64,000 nt of DNA, from NCBI RefSeq assembly GCF_000420825.1, contig NZ_ATVR01000001.1, positions 124,001 to 188,000 of the forward strand, written 5' to 3'. Shown in pieces: positions 1-7,798 of this stretch. Numbering within the stretch: the first letter of the stretch is position 1; each line of letters opens with the position of its first letter. This stretch comes from Butyrivibrio sp. AE2015. GTDB lineage: Bacteria; Bacillota; Clostridia; Lachnospirales; Lachnospiraceae. Under the pieces are notes generated by a model, which saw only the letters and a program-made list of their open reading frames with translations, was not told the origin of the DNA and did no database searches. The position numbers and the translations under genes were made by a program.

Positions 1-1
1 T

Positions 2-1570
2 CTTGCTGCAACCATGGCATTATCAATGGTAGCTTGTGGTTCAGGTGCAGACACACATACAACAGAAACGCAGACACCTGCTGATACACAGGCAACAACA
101 TCTGAGAATCAGACAGCTGACGCAAGCCAGTCTACGGCTACAGGTGAAAAGATTCTTCACACTGCAGCATCTTTTGCTTATCCAAGTCTTGACGTACACA
201 AAGAGTATTATGGATGGTACACATCAATTTATGGTGTTTCAGAGGCACTGTTTAAGCTTGATGAGACCATGAGCGCAGTACCATGCCTTGCCAAAGACGC
301 AGTAGCTGATGGCAGCACATGGACAATTACACTTAATGATGGAGTTCAGTTCTCAAACGGAAACCCTCTGACAGCTGATATGGTCATCAGAAACCTTCAG
401 CGTCTTGCTGCAGAGAACAGCAGATTTGCTTATCTTGGCGATTTTGAAATGACTGCTACAGATGACAAGACAATCGTTATCGATACAAAGGAAGTTTATC
501 CTACTCTTAAGAACGATCTGGCAAGCCCTGAGTGCGGAATGATCGATCTTGATGCAACAACAGATTTTGACAACGCACCTGTATGCACAGGACCATTTGT
601 TATTACAGAGTTTATCCCTGAGGGAGACGTAACAGTAGCAAAGAACGAAAACTACTGGGGCGGCGATGTTAAGCTCGACGGCGCTGTATTCTACTACATG
701 CAGGAGGATGATCCCAAGCTCCTTGCTATGCAGAGCGGCGAGATCGACTGCTACAACAGCGTTTCATCAGCAGCTCTTGAGGTTTATAACCAGAGCCCTG
801 ATCTGTACGATGTAGTTTCAATTCCAGGTGCACGTCTTCAGTTCTACATTCTCAATGAGAATACACTTGATGATTCTGTGAGAGAAGCAATCAATCTCAC
901 TGTTGATAAGGACAAGATTGCAGAGTACCTTTCAGGTACAGTATCTGCAGCAGTTGGACCATTCTCAACATCAGCTGCTTATGGCAAGGTAAATGTTCCT
1001 GCAGTAGATACTGCCAAGGCAAAAGAGCTTTTGGAGGCCGATGGTTATACACTTGGAGCTGACGGCATCTATGAGAAGGATGGTAATAAGCTCAGCATCA
1101 GCATTGCATACTATGCAGCAAGATCTCTTGATACTCTTGCAATCCTAATCCAGGAGCAGCTTAAGGCTGTTGGTATTGATTCAACACTTAGAGTTGAGGA
1201 AGATCCGGATGCTACTTACATTGCAAACGCTGATTTTGATCTTGCTCTTTACTGCATGATCGCTGATAAGTCAGGTGATCCTCTTTACTTCATCGACTCA
1301 ACTCTTGCAGACGGAGCTTACTACAATGTAGGTGGATTTGAGAGTGCTGAATGCCAGAGCATGATTGAGCAGCTCAGAATTGAGACAGATACTGCAAAGA
1401 GAGCAGAGCTTGCCAACAAGATCGTTCAGATTGCTATAGATGACAATGCATTTGGATATGTTGGACTTTTCAATAACACTACAGTTCTTCGTAAGGGCGT
1501 AAGCGGATTTGCTGAGTATGTTCCTTTCGATTTCTATGGAGTAGACGCAGAGACTGACATTAATGGCTAA
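2..1570 (+). CDS. ABC transporter substrate-binding lipoprotein, family 5 (NikA/DppA type), 5' end missing
   Basis: This is the extracellular ligand-binding lipoprotein of a peptide/nickel/opine ABC importer. The frame is open to the left edge and reads L-A-A-T-M-A-L-S-M-V-A-C, the end of a lipoprotein signal peptide with its lipobox cysteine, so the true start lies upstream and the ATG at 14 is internal. A Thr/Gln/Glu-rich linker follows, then an SBP_bac_5 fold of about 480 residues. Its stop overlaps the next permease start by 8 bases. The two downstream ATPases are short, as in NikD/NikE, which favours a metal or metal-chelate ligand over oligopeptides. The ligand itself is inferred. Confidence 0.9.
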   Translation, partial: LAATMALSMVACGSGADTHTTETQTPADTQATTSENQTADASQSTATGEKILHTAASFAYPSLDVHKEYYGWYTSIYGVSEALFKLDETMSAVPCLAKDAVADGSTWTITLNDGVQFSNGNPLTADMVIRNLQRLAAENSRFAYLGDFEMTATDDKTIVIDTKEVYPTLKNDLASPECGMIDLDATTDFDNAPVCTGPFVITEFIPEGDVTVAKNENYWGGDVKLDGAVFYYMQEDDPKLLAMQSGEIDCYNSVSSAALEVYNQSPDLYDVVSIPGARLQFYILNENTLDDSVREAINLTVDKDKIAEYLSGTVSAAVGPFSTSAAYGKVNVPAVDTAKAKELLEADGYTLGADGIYEKDGNKLSISIAYYAARSLDTLAILIQEQLKAVGIDSTLRVEEDPDATYIANADFDLALYCMIADKSGDPLYFIDSTLADGAYYNVGGFESAECQSMIEQLRIETDTAKRAELANKIVQIAIDDNAFGYVGLFNNTTVLRKGVSGFAEYVPFDFYGVDAETDING

Positions 1571-2486
1571 ACAAATACTTAAAAGGATCCTGGGACTTGC
1601 CCTGATACTTTTAGTGCTGAGCTTTCTTGTGTTTGGCATAATGTATCTGGCTCCCGGTGACCCTGCGGAAAAGAGACTCACCTCCCAGGGTGTGGTGGTC
1701 ACAAAAGAAATACTGCAAGCGGAGCGGGAGAGGCTTGGCCTCCTCCGCCCCTTTATCGTTAGGTACGCGGAGTGGCTTTCGAATGTTCTTAGGGGAGATT
1801 TTGGCGTTTCCTTTAAGGATGATCTTCCGGTCGCGCCAAAACTGATAAAAGGGCTTAAGAACACATGTGGACTGGCTTTAACCAGTCTGCTTTTGGCGCT
1901 TATAATCTCTTTTCCACTGGGAATAGTGTCAGCGGTCAAAAAAGGAAAATTGGTAGACCATATTGTCAGGCTCTTTTCATTTATAGGTAATTCTCTTCCG
2001 AATTTCCTGATATCAGTACTTTTGATGTATCTGTTTTGCATACATATCAAGGTCTTTCCCGTAATTGCAGATGGAAGCATCAAAGGACTTATGCTCCCTG
2101 CGCTTTCTCTGGCAATACCCATGGCAGGAAGGTTTACAAGACAGATTAGGAGCGAACTCTTAGATCAGCTTGGGGAAGAGTATGTTGTGGGAATGAAGTC
2201 CAGAAAGGTAAAGGGCAGATTTATTCTTATCAACAATGTCCTTAGAAACAGCCTTGGACACATACTTACAATAATCGGCCTTCAGATCGGAACCCTGATG
2301 GGAGGCAGCGTTGTTATTGAGAATATTTTCAGATGGCCGGGTATCGGCAAACTTGTGATGGATTCCATAACAGCCAGGGACTACCCTGTGATCATGGGCT
2401 TTGTGCTTATTATGGGAACAATCTATGTTGTTATAAATCTGATAGTTGATATTACCTACAGGCTTTTGGATCCGAGGTCTTTTTAA
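1563..2486 (+). CDS. ABC transporter permease, NikB/DppB type
   Basis: This is the first membrane subunit of the importer. The 307-residue protein has an N-terminal membrane helix (about residues 8-30), a short extracellular region containing APGDPAEKR, which is typical of DppB/NikB proteins, and then five hydrophobic segments. The EAA-like cytoplasmic loop lies near residues 200-235. It starts inside the end of the binding-protein gene and its stop shares a base with the start of the next permease, so translation is probably coupled. The subunit type is clear; the substrate is not. Confidence 0.9.
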   Translation: MAKQILKRILGLALILLVLSFLVFGIMYLAPGDPAEKRLTSQGVVVTKEILQAERERLGLLRPFIVRYAEWLSNVLRGDFGVSFKDDLPVAPKLIKGLKNTCGLALTSLLLALIISFPLGIVSAVKKGKLVDHIVRLFSFIGNSLPNFLISVLLMYLFCIHIKVFPVIADGSIKGLMLPALSLAIPMAGRFTRQIRSELLDQLGEEYVVGMKSRKVKGRFILINNVLRNSLGHILTIIGLQIGTLMGGSVVIENIFRWPGIGKLVMDSITARDYPVIMGFVLIMGTIYVVINLIVDITYRLLDPRSF

Positions 2487-3304
2487 TGAACCATAAACGG
2501 AAAAAGATTAACAGAATAAAAGTAATAATATCTGCAGGTGTTGCACTTCTTTTGGTGCTTATAGCTCTTTTCGCAAGTGTTATCGCACCTAATGACCCAT
2601 ATGCAACAAGCGCATCAGCCATAAGGTCAGCTCCGTCCGGGGAATTTCTGTTTGGAACAGATAACCTGGGAAGATGCGTATTTTCAAGAGTTTTATATGG
2701 AGCAAGGACAACTATAGCAGCTACATTTATATTGGTTGCGATTTCTTTCATCCTGGGAAGCATTATTGGAATCCTTGGCGGATATTATGGCGGAATATTG
2801 GATGAAATTATGATGAGGATTGCCGATATTATGCTGGCATTTCCTCAGATGGTAGTAGCCATCGCGGTTGCGGGCATTCTTGGAGGAGGACTTTCAAGTG
2901 CCATGATCGCGCTGGGAATAACTATGTGGACCGGGTTTGCCAGACTTGCACGGAGTCATACTTTCGCCATAAAGAATTGCCCCTACGTGCAAGCTGCAAA
3001 ACTGGCGGGAAAGAGTGGACCGGCTATAATGATGGCCCACATACTTCCCAATATAATAGCACCACTTCTTACAAACGCCCTTACGCAGATAGGAACCACA
3101 ATGATAGGTATCTCGGGCCTGTCCTTTTTGGGGCTTGGAGTTGTTCCACCCACTGCTGAGTGGGGATCAATGATCAATGAATCCAGGGCGTATATACAGA
3201 TTGCACCTTGGGCTGTGCTGTATCCGGCAATTGCCACCATAGTCACCATCATAGTATTTAACTATCTTGGGGACTGCGTCATGGAATACAGAGATGAGGA
3301 CTAA
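2486..3304 (+). CDS. ABC transporter permease, NikC/DppC type
   Basis: This is the second membrane subunit of the importer, 272 residues. It has an N-terminal helix (residues 12-32), then the segment APNDPYA and FGTDNLGR, the signature of DppC/NikC permeases, followed by five transmembrane helices and an EAA loop near residues 165-190. Its start overlaps the stop of the first permease, and its stop lies 3 bases before the first ATPase. Together the two permeases make the usual heterodimeric channel of family-5 importers. Confidence 0.9.
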   Translation: MNHKRKKINRIKVIISAGVALLLVLIALFASVIAPNDPYATSASAIRSAPSGEFLFGTDNLGRCVFSRVLYGARTTIAATFILVAISFILGSIIGILGGYYGGILDEIMMRIADIMLAFPQMVVAIAVAGILGGGLSSAMIALGITMWTGFARLARSHTFAIKNCPYVQAAKLAGKSGPAIMMAHILPNIIAPLLTNALTQIGTTMIGISGLSFLGLGVVPPTAEWGSMINESRAYIQIAPWAVLYPAIATIVTIIVFNYLGDCVMEYRDED

Positions 3305-3307
3305 TGC

Positions 3308-4030
3308 ATGGATACAATACTTAGGATAAGCAATCTCTCTGCCGGTTACGGTGATGAGAATGTTATAAATGATATCTCTTTTGAGGTGGAAGCAGGTAAA
3401 AGAGTCTGCATCGTCGGTGAGAGCGGAAGCGGTAAATCTACGCTTCTGAAGGCTATTCATGGCTTTGGAGGTGTGACTGTAACAAACGGCAGTATAGAGA
3501 CCCCAAAAGACATTTTGCTTGGCGTTGTGCCTCAGAATCCCGGGGGATCTTTTAATCCCATAAGGACTTACAAGGCACAGATCATGGAGGCGCTAAAGAG
3601 CAATGACATTGATTTTAAAATAGATGAAGTTGAGAAGACGCTCCGGATCCTGGGACTTAATGATGCTAAAAGAGCGCTTGCATCAAGGCCTTATGAGCTG
3701 TCAGGAGGCATGAACCAGCGTATGGCCATTGCCACAACAATGCTCCTGGAACCGGGGATTTTATTGTGCGATGAAGTTACAAGCGCCCTGGATGTTAAAA
3801 CTGCAGGTATGGTTGTGGAGCAGCTTCTTGAGATCAACAAACTAAAGGGCACTACTATTCTGATGGTTACCCACCATTTGGGTATTGCATCTAAAATGGC
3901 TGATTACATTGGAATCATGAAAAATGGCAGGATGCTTGAGTGTGGCCCTGCAAAAGAGATCCTGGAGAATCCGCAAAACGATTACACAAAGAATCTCTTG
4001 AAGGCCGTACCAAGACTGAAGGTGAGCTGA
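3308..4030 (+). CDS. ABC transporter ATPase, NikD type
   Basis: This is a nucleotide-binding subunit of 240 residues. Visible motifs are Walker A (GESGSGKST, about residues 37-45), the ABC signature (LSGGMNQR), Walker B (GILLCDEVTSALD) and the H-loop (VTHH). At 240 residues it lacks the C-terminal oligopeptide-transporter extension of DppD/OppD and matches NikD/CntD length. It sits 3 bases after the permease and 1 base before the second ATPase, so the two probably form the heterodimeric motor. Confidence 0.9.
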   Translation: MDTILRISNLSAGYGDENVINDISFEVEAGKRVCIVGESGSGKSTLLKAIHGFGGVTVTNGSIETPKDILLGVVPQNPGGSFNPIRTYKAQIMEALKSNDIDFKIDEVEKTLRILGLNDAKRALASRPYELSGGMNQRMAIATTMLLEPGILLCDEVTSALDVKTAGMVVEQLLEINKLKGTTILMVTHHLGIASKMADYIGIMKNGRMLECGPAKEILENPQNDYTKNLLKAVPRLKVS

Positions 4031-4031
4031 T

Positions 4032-4772
4032 ATGCCGGATTCAGATATAATTTTAGAAGGAAAAAATCTAAATAAAAGTTACGTTGATAAAGGCAAAAAA
4101 TTGCAGGCTTTAAAGGATGTGAGTTTCTTCCTGAAAAATGGAGAGATCCTTGGAATCGTCGGCGAGAGCGGAAGTGGAAAGAGCACCCTTCTTCGTCATG
4201 TCAGCTGCCTGGAAAAGCCTGATAGTGGAAATCTTTATTATAAGGGAACAGAGTATACAGGTAAGTCGCCGGCCTTTGCCGGAACTTTTCTGCAGATGAT
4301 ATTTCAGGATGCCCAGATGTCTTTTGACCCAAGAATGAAGATGAAAAAAGCCGTTGTGGAAGCTGCAAAGGGCTGTGGCCATGAAAAACTGTCACGAATC
4401 CTTGAGGCCGTTGGGCTTGATGAGAGTCTTTTGGAGAAAAAGGCAGGAAGCATGTCCGGAGGACAGTGCCAGCGAATGTCAATTGCAAGGGCGCTGTGTT
4501 CTGATGCCGGGATTCTTTTGTGCGATGAGGCAACAAGTGCGCTGGATGTTACAACTCAGGCCCAGGTAGTAGCTCTTTTGCAGCAGCTGAGGGAAAAAGA
4601 AGGGGTGTCGATCATATTTGTCTCCCATGACATTGCTCTGGTGAGCATGCTGTGCGACAGGATAATGGTAATGAAAAACGGCGAGTGTGTGGAAGAGGGA
4701 GAGACCGGTAAAGTTCTTGGAAATCCACAACATGAGTACACGAAAGAACTGCTTGATAATCTTATTGAGTAA
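4032..4772 (+). CDS. ABC transporter ATPase, NikE type
   Basis: This is the partner nucleotide-binding subunit, 246 residues. Walker A (GESGSGKST), signature (MSGGQCQRMSIARAL), Walker B (GILLCDEATSALD) and an H-loop (FVSHD) are all intact. It is closely similar to the preceding ATPase and shares its short length. It is the last transporter gene; a 38-base gap separates it from a methyltransferase, with no terminator visible between them, so the operon likely continues. Confidence 0.9.
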   Translation: MPDSDIILEGKNLNKSYVDKGKKLQALKDVSFFLKNGEILGIVGESGSGKSTLLRHVSCLEKPDSGNLYYKGTEYTGKSPAFAGTFLQMIFQDAQMSFDPRMKMKKAVVEAAKGCGHEKLSRILEAVGLDESLLEKKAGSMSGGQCQRMSIARALCSDAGILLCDEATSALDVTTQAQVVALLQQLREKEGVSIIFVSHDIALVSMLCDRIMVMKNGECVEEGETGKVLGNPQHEYTKELLDNLIE

Positions 4773-4810
4773 CAAACTTTTAGAAAAATAATTGAGGTAT
4801 ACGTAGTAAT

Positions 4811-5572
4811 ATGACTAAACTTATGCAGATTCCTTTTGAGGAGGAAGCTGAAGATATCAAAGATAAAGTAGTGACCTATTGGTCCAAGAGAGCTGAGAGC
4901 TTTAGTGAGCATAAGCACGAGGAGATCCACAGCAGGAAAAAACAGCTGTGGCAGGCGGAGTTTTTAAGGCACTTTTCAGCTGATGATAAGCTGTCTGTTC
5001 TGGATGTTGGATGCGGAGCCGGTTTTTTTGAAATGGTGTTGTCGGATTTCGGGTTTGAGGTGACGGGCGTGGATCTTACGCCTGAGATGATAGAGAAGGG
5101 AAAAGAGCTGCTTTCACGCCATGGAGCAAAGGCGCGCCTTATGGTTATGGACGCCGAGAAACTGGATTTTGCCGATAGCTCTTTTGATCTGGTGATAAAT
5201 AGAAATCTTGTATGGACACTTCCGCATCCGGTGGAAGCCTACATGGAGTGGCACAGAGTGTTAAAGCCGGGAGGAATGCTGCTTGTGTATGATGCGGAGT
5301 ATGCAAAGGGATTTCATCACTATGATCAGATGCAGAACCTTGCCCACAAAAATGTGACCGACGCCATGGTAGAGGAGTGCCACGATATTTACCACATGTT
5401 ATCTATCAGCACTTTGGACAGACCGGAGTGGGACAAGGCTTGTCTTGAAAAAATCGGTTATGAAAATATAGTTACTGATCTTGGAGCGGGAGATAGACTC
5501 TATAGCGAGAAAGACCAGTTTTATATGCCTGACAGGATGTTTCTGGTAAAGGCTCAGAAAGCAATAGTCTAA
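4811..5572 (+). CDS. Class I SAM-dependent methyltransferase in the metal/opine transporter operon
   Basis: This is a cytoplasmic methyltransferase of 253 residues. Motif I is VLDVGCGAGFFEMVL (about residues 60-74), the acidic motif II residue is in GVDLTP, and VMDAEKLDF and NRNLVWTLPHP match motifs III-IV of the Methyltransf_11/25 fold. It lies directly after the ATPase genes and before a DUF4198 gene. The substrate cannot be read from sequence. Its position suggests modification of a transported metallophore or other small molecule, which is inference. A GAGGT 14 bases upstream is the only visible ribosome site. Confidence 0.8.
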   Translation: MTKLMQIPFEEEAEDIKDKVVTYWSKRAESFSEHKHEEIHSRKKQLWQAEFLRHFSADDKLSVLDVGCGAGFFEMVLSDFGFEVTGVDLTPEMIEKGKELLSRHGAKARLMVMDAEKLDFADSSFDLVINRNLVWTLPHPVEAYMEWHRVLKPGGMLLVYDAEYAKGFHHYDQMQNLAHKNVTDAMVEECHDIYHMLSISTLDRPEWDKACLEKIGYENIVTDLGAGDRLYSEKDQFYMPDRMFLVKAQKAIV

Positions 5573-5592
5573 TAATATGAATGGAGTTTGAA

Positions 5593-6333
5593 ATGAGAAG
5601 AGGAATTGATACTACAGATATGATGGTATATGGCCACGAAGCCTGGATAATCACTGACAAGAGTGTATATGAGCCGGGGGAAGAAGTCTGCGGAATAATG
5701 AGGTGGGGACATCACATGAGGCCGGACGGATTCTTTCGTCTTGATGAGATAAGAGCCTTCGCCACAGATGAAAAAGGAAACAGAATAGCAATAACACCGG
5801 TTAAGGGTCCGGGCGATGAGCAGGGAGACTACTATGAGCTTCGCTTTACGCCAGTTTCTGAGGGCATTTACACCCTTATGTGTATCTATGACAACAATTA
5901 TGTAAGAGATGAAAAAGACGTGTATTATGAGGGCGACAGAAGGACATATCCTGATATTCTTGATGCCAAGAACTATCCTCAGATATATGTGACAAACATA
6001 ACTGTTGGAGATAAGAAGGGGACTCCCGAATTTATCCATGAGTCCAGAGTAAGCTTCGTTCCCGATCCCTGGGAAGCAGACACCGACGTACTTCATTTAA
6101 AGCTTATTCACGACAAATTCCCGCTTAAGGGATCCACGGTAGTTGTTGTGTTCTATGATGGAAAAGAGTATTTTGAGAGAATCCTGAACACAGATGAGGA
6201 AGGCAGGATATTCTTCTCAGTGGAGAAAAAGGGTGTGTATATGGCCGTTACAAGAACTCCGCTGGCGGAAGGAATTCCCGAAATCTATGACAGCAAAGAG
6301 ATAGCTTCAACATTCACATACGTTAAAAGGTAA
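5593..6333 (+). CDS. DUF4198-like protein, last gene of the transporter operon
   Basis: A protein of about 246 residues rich in beta-strands, with the opening GHEAWIITDK and the segments RWGHHMRPDG and FTPVSEGIYTL typical of DUF4198, a family often found near nickel and cobalt uptake genes. No signal peptide or membrane helix is seen, which is unusual because many DUF4198 proteins are exported. The ATG at 5593 is preferred over the one at 5581 because GGAG at 5583-5586 is correctly spaced for it. It ends at a bidirectional terminator. A metal-handling role rests on family context only. Confidence 0.65.
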   Translation: MRRGIDTTDMMVYGHEAWIITDKSVYEPGEEVCGIMRWGHHMRPDGFFRLDEIRAFATDEKGNRIAITPVKGPGDEQGDYYELRFTPVSEGIYTLMCIYDNNYVRDEKDVYYEGDRRTYPDILDAKNYPQIYVTNITVGDKKGTPEFIHESRVSFVPDPWEADTDVLHLKLIHDKFPLKGSTVVVVFYDGKEYFERILNTDEEGRIFFSVEKKGVYMAVTRTPLAEGIPEIYDSKEIASTFTYVKR

Positions 6334-6379
6334 TACAAAAACAGGATGCATTCAACATGCATCCTGTTTTTGTATTACT
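6334..6379. terminator. Bidirectional intrinsic terminator between convergent genes
   Basis: A near-perfect inverted repeat (arms reading TACAAAAACAGGATGCA and its complement around a short loop) begins right after the DUF4198 stop. A/T runs on both sides allow it to work in both directions. The stop codon of the minus-strand gene lies in the loop, so one arm also encodes the final residues of that protein. Confidence 0.85.
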
Positions 6380-7308
6380 CCGTAGGTCACCATGGGACCA
6401 TTCTTTATTATGCTAAGAGATGAGCACTGGTGGATCAGAACTCCGTCAGTATCGGCAATGGCTGTGTGAAGGGGTCTTCCAAAGTAATCCCTTATCTCGC
6501 CAAATTTATCACCTTTTGAAAATTTCTCTCCCACCTTTTTCTCCGGATACCAGCAGCCGGTGAATGGGGCATCATCACTGAATTCTCTGAGTTCTGTCTT
6601 GGGATATGTCTTGTACTCTCCTTCAATAAGACCAAGGAATTTCAAAATGTTCAGCACATCCTCTTTGTCTGCCTGTACCTCATCCTTTGGAAGCAGGCTT
6701 AACTGACCGCGCTCTATGAGAACACTGGGGATTCCGGCCATGGATGCTGTGTTGTAGGCGCCTTCGGTGGTACAGGTACTCTTTACGCAGTAGGAGGCGT
6801 TGACGCAGTCTACCATCTTTTTTGCAATATCGCTGGCAGGAGAAGCTCCCACGTAGTATGCGTAGGGGATAAGAGTCTCGTATCCGTCTCCGCTATGCAG
6901 GTCAATGTAAGCATCAGCGTTTTTGATAAAAACATCAAACAGAAGGCTTGCCAGGCGATCGGCGGCTGAACCATCCTTGTCTCCCGGGAAGACCCTGTTG
7001 AGATTCTTGCCATCCTCGTAAACAAGGGACATTGTTCTGTTTTCAAAACCTGACCTATTGGCTAAGGGGATGATGATAAGATTTCCTGAAAGGTCTTTGG
7101 GAGAAATCTCATTAGAGAGCTCAATAGCTGCCTGAATGCCGACATATTCCGCATTATGGATACCTGCTGTAACTAGTACGGTTTTGCCCGGCTTTTCGCC
7201 ACAGATGATGATATGTGGAATGTGTATCTCAGTTCCATCTACATGTATATGGTCTTTTATCGTCTTGCCGGACCTAAGCTCGTGTCCGGCTATATTTATT
7301 TTCGCCAT
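6352..7308 (-). CDS. Succinylglutamate desuccinylase/aspartoacylase-family zinc hydrolase
   Basis: This is a predicted cytoplasmic zinc-dependent deacylase of the M14-like AstE/AspA family, 318 residues. Zinc ligands are readable as H51 and E54 in GIHNAEY and H138 in IDLHSGDG. NLNRVFPG (about residues 102-109) is the family arginine motif. The C-terminal part (GCWYPEKKVGEKFSKGD) forms the usual beta-barrel. It is convergent with the nickel-type operon and may act on related amide-linked compounds, but the substrate is unknown. Its last codons lie in the shared terminator. Confidence 0.85.
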   Translation of the reverse strand: MAKINIAGHELRSGKTIKDHIHVDGTEIHIPHIIICGEKPGKTVLVTAGIHNAEYVGIQAAIELSNEISPKDLSGNLIIIPLANRSGFENRTMSLVYEDGKNLNRVFPGDKDGSAADRLASLLFDVFIKNADAYIDLHSGDGYETLIPYAYYVGASPASDIAKKMVDCVNASYCVKSTCTTEGAYNTASMAGIPSVLIERGQLSLLPKDEVQADKEDVLNILKFLGLIEGEYKTYPKTELREFSDDAPFTGCWYPEKKVGEKFSKGDKFGEIRDYFGRPLHTAIADTDGVLIHQCSSLSIIKNGPMVTYGVIQKQDAC

Positions 7309-7518
7309 TGTATTAACCCTCGCTTCATAGCCAAGGTTATCATGTTAGGACAGGGACTTTCAAGCCCCCTGGGGGGTTACATAGCTCACGCGTACACAAA
7401 AAACCATAAACATCAGTACCATAACTAACGAACATAAATTTGTGAGGATACATGTATGAAGTATAATAATGAGGATGTATTAAAAGTCTCGCAAGAAAGT
7501 ATATTTTTACATAATGTA

Positions 7519-7550
7519 AAAGAAGACTGTTGGGGACAGTCTTCTTTTTG
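7519..7550 (+). terminator. Intrinsic terminator upstream of the sugar kinase gene
   Basis: The stem AAGAAGACTGT pairs with ACAGTCTTCTT around the loop TGGGG and is followed by a run of Ts. It does not follow any recognised plus-strand gene, so it either ends a small transcript or insulates the kinase from upstream transcription. Confidence 0.75.
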
Positions 7551-7654
7551 TGTTAGAGGTTTTTATAAAGGAAATACGTTATGGCGAACGTAAATCGGCT
7601 TATTAAGTATCAGCTCTCAGCTGATGATGCAATGATACATTAATATTGTGCGCC

Positions 7655-7670
7655 ATGTAAGTGCTTACAT
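7655..7670. promoter_or_regulatory. Palindromic operator 1 (LacI/CcpA-like)
   Basis: ATGTAAG-TG-CTTACAT is a 16-bp palindrome with perfect 7-base arms. Its shape matches LacI-family or catabolite-responsive operators, but the usual central CG is replaced by TG. It lies 129 bases before the sugar kinase start. Confidence 0.6.
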
Positions 7671-7731
7671 GATACAAAAAGTGGAAAAAAATGAACGACT
7701 CTAAACATTCAGTATTTGCAAGATTTACAAG

Positions 7732-7747
7732 ATGTAAGCACTTTCAT
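7732..7747. promoter_or_regulatory. Palindromic operator 2 (LacI/CcpA-like)
   Basis: ATGTAAG-CA-CTTTCAT repeats the upstream palindrome with one arm mismatch, 77 bases downstream centre to centre (about seven helical turns). A ribosome site (AAGGAGG) and the kinase start follow. Two copies suggest a looping or cooperative repressor. Confidence 0.6.
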
Positions 7748-7798
7748 TTTTGGAGTTCAGGATTTATGATTTAAAATATAGTAAGGAGGGCTTTTGAA

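Larger units (their letters stand above)
7309..7798. other. 490-base intergenic region with a short terminator-bounded unit and two operators
   Basis: No convincing gene is visible here. A TATAAT at 7462-7467 is followed by an intrinsic terminator at 7519-7550, which could bound a transcript of about 75 nt. A frame of 45 codons from 7456 runs through the terminator and has no good ribosome site, so I do not call it. Two related palindromes lie at 7655-7670 and 7732-7747. Confidence 0.5.

Noticed and set aside
1298..2122. 274-codon minus-strand frame opposite the binding-protein and permease genes
   Set aside because: Lies antisense to well-conserved transporter genes, has no recognisable domain and shows shadow-like composition.
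5569..6096. Minus-strand frame of 175 codons over the DUF4198 gene
   Set aside because: Antisense to a gene with clear family features; no ribosome site or homologous motif.
7213..7428. 71-codon frame before the sugar kinase region
   Set aside because: Starts inside the antisense of the hydrolase gene; no ribosome site and no plausible protein features.
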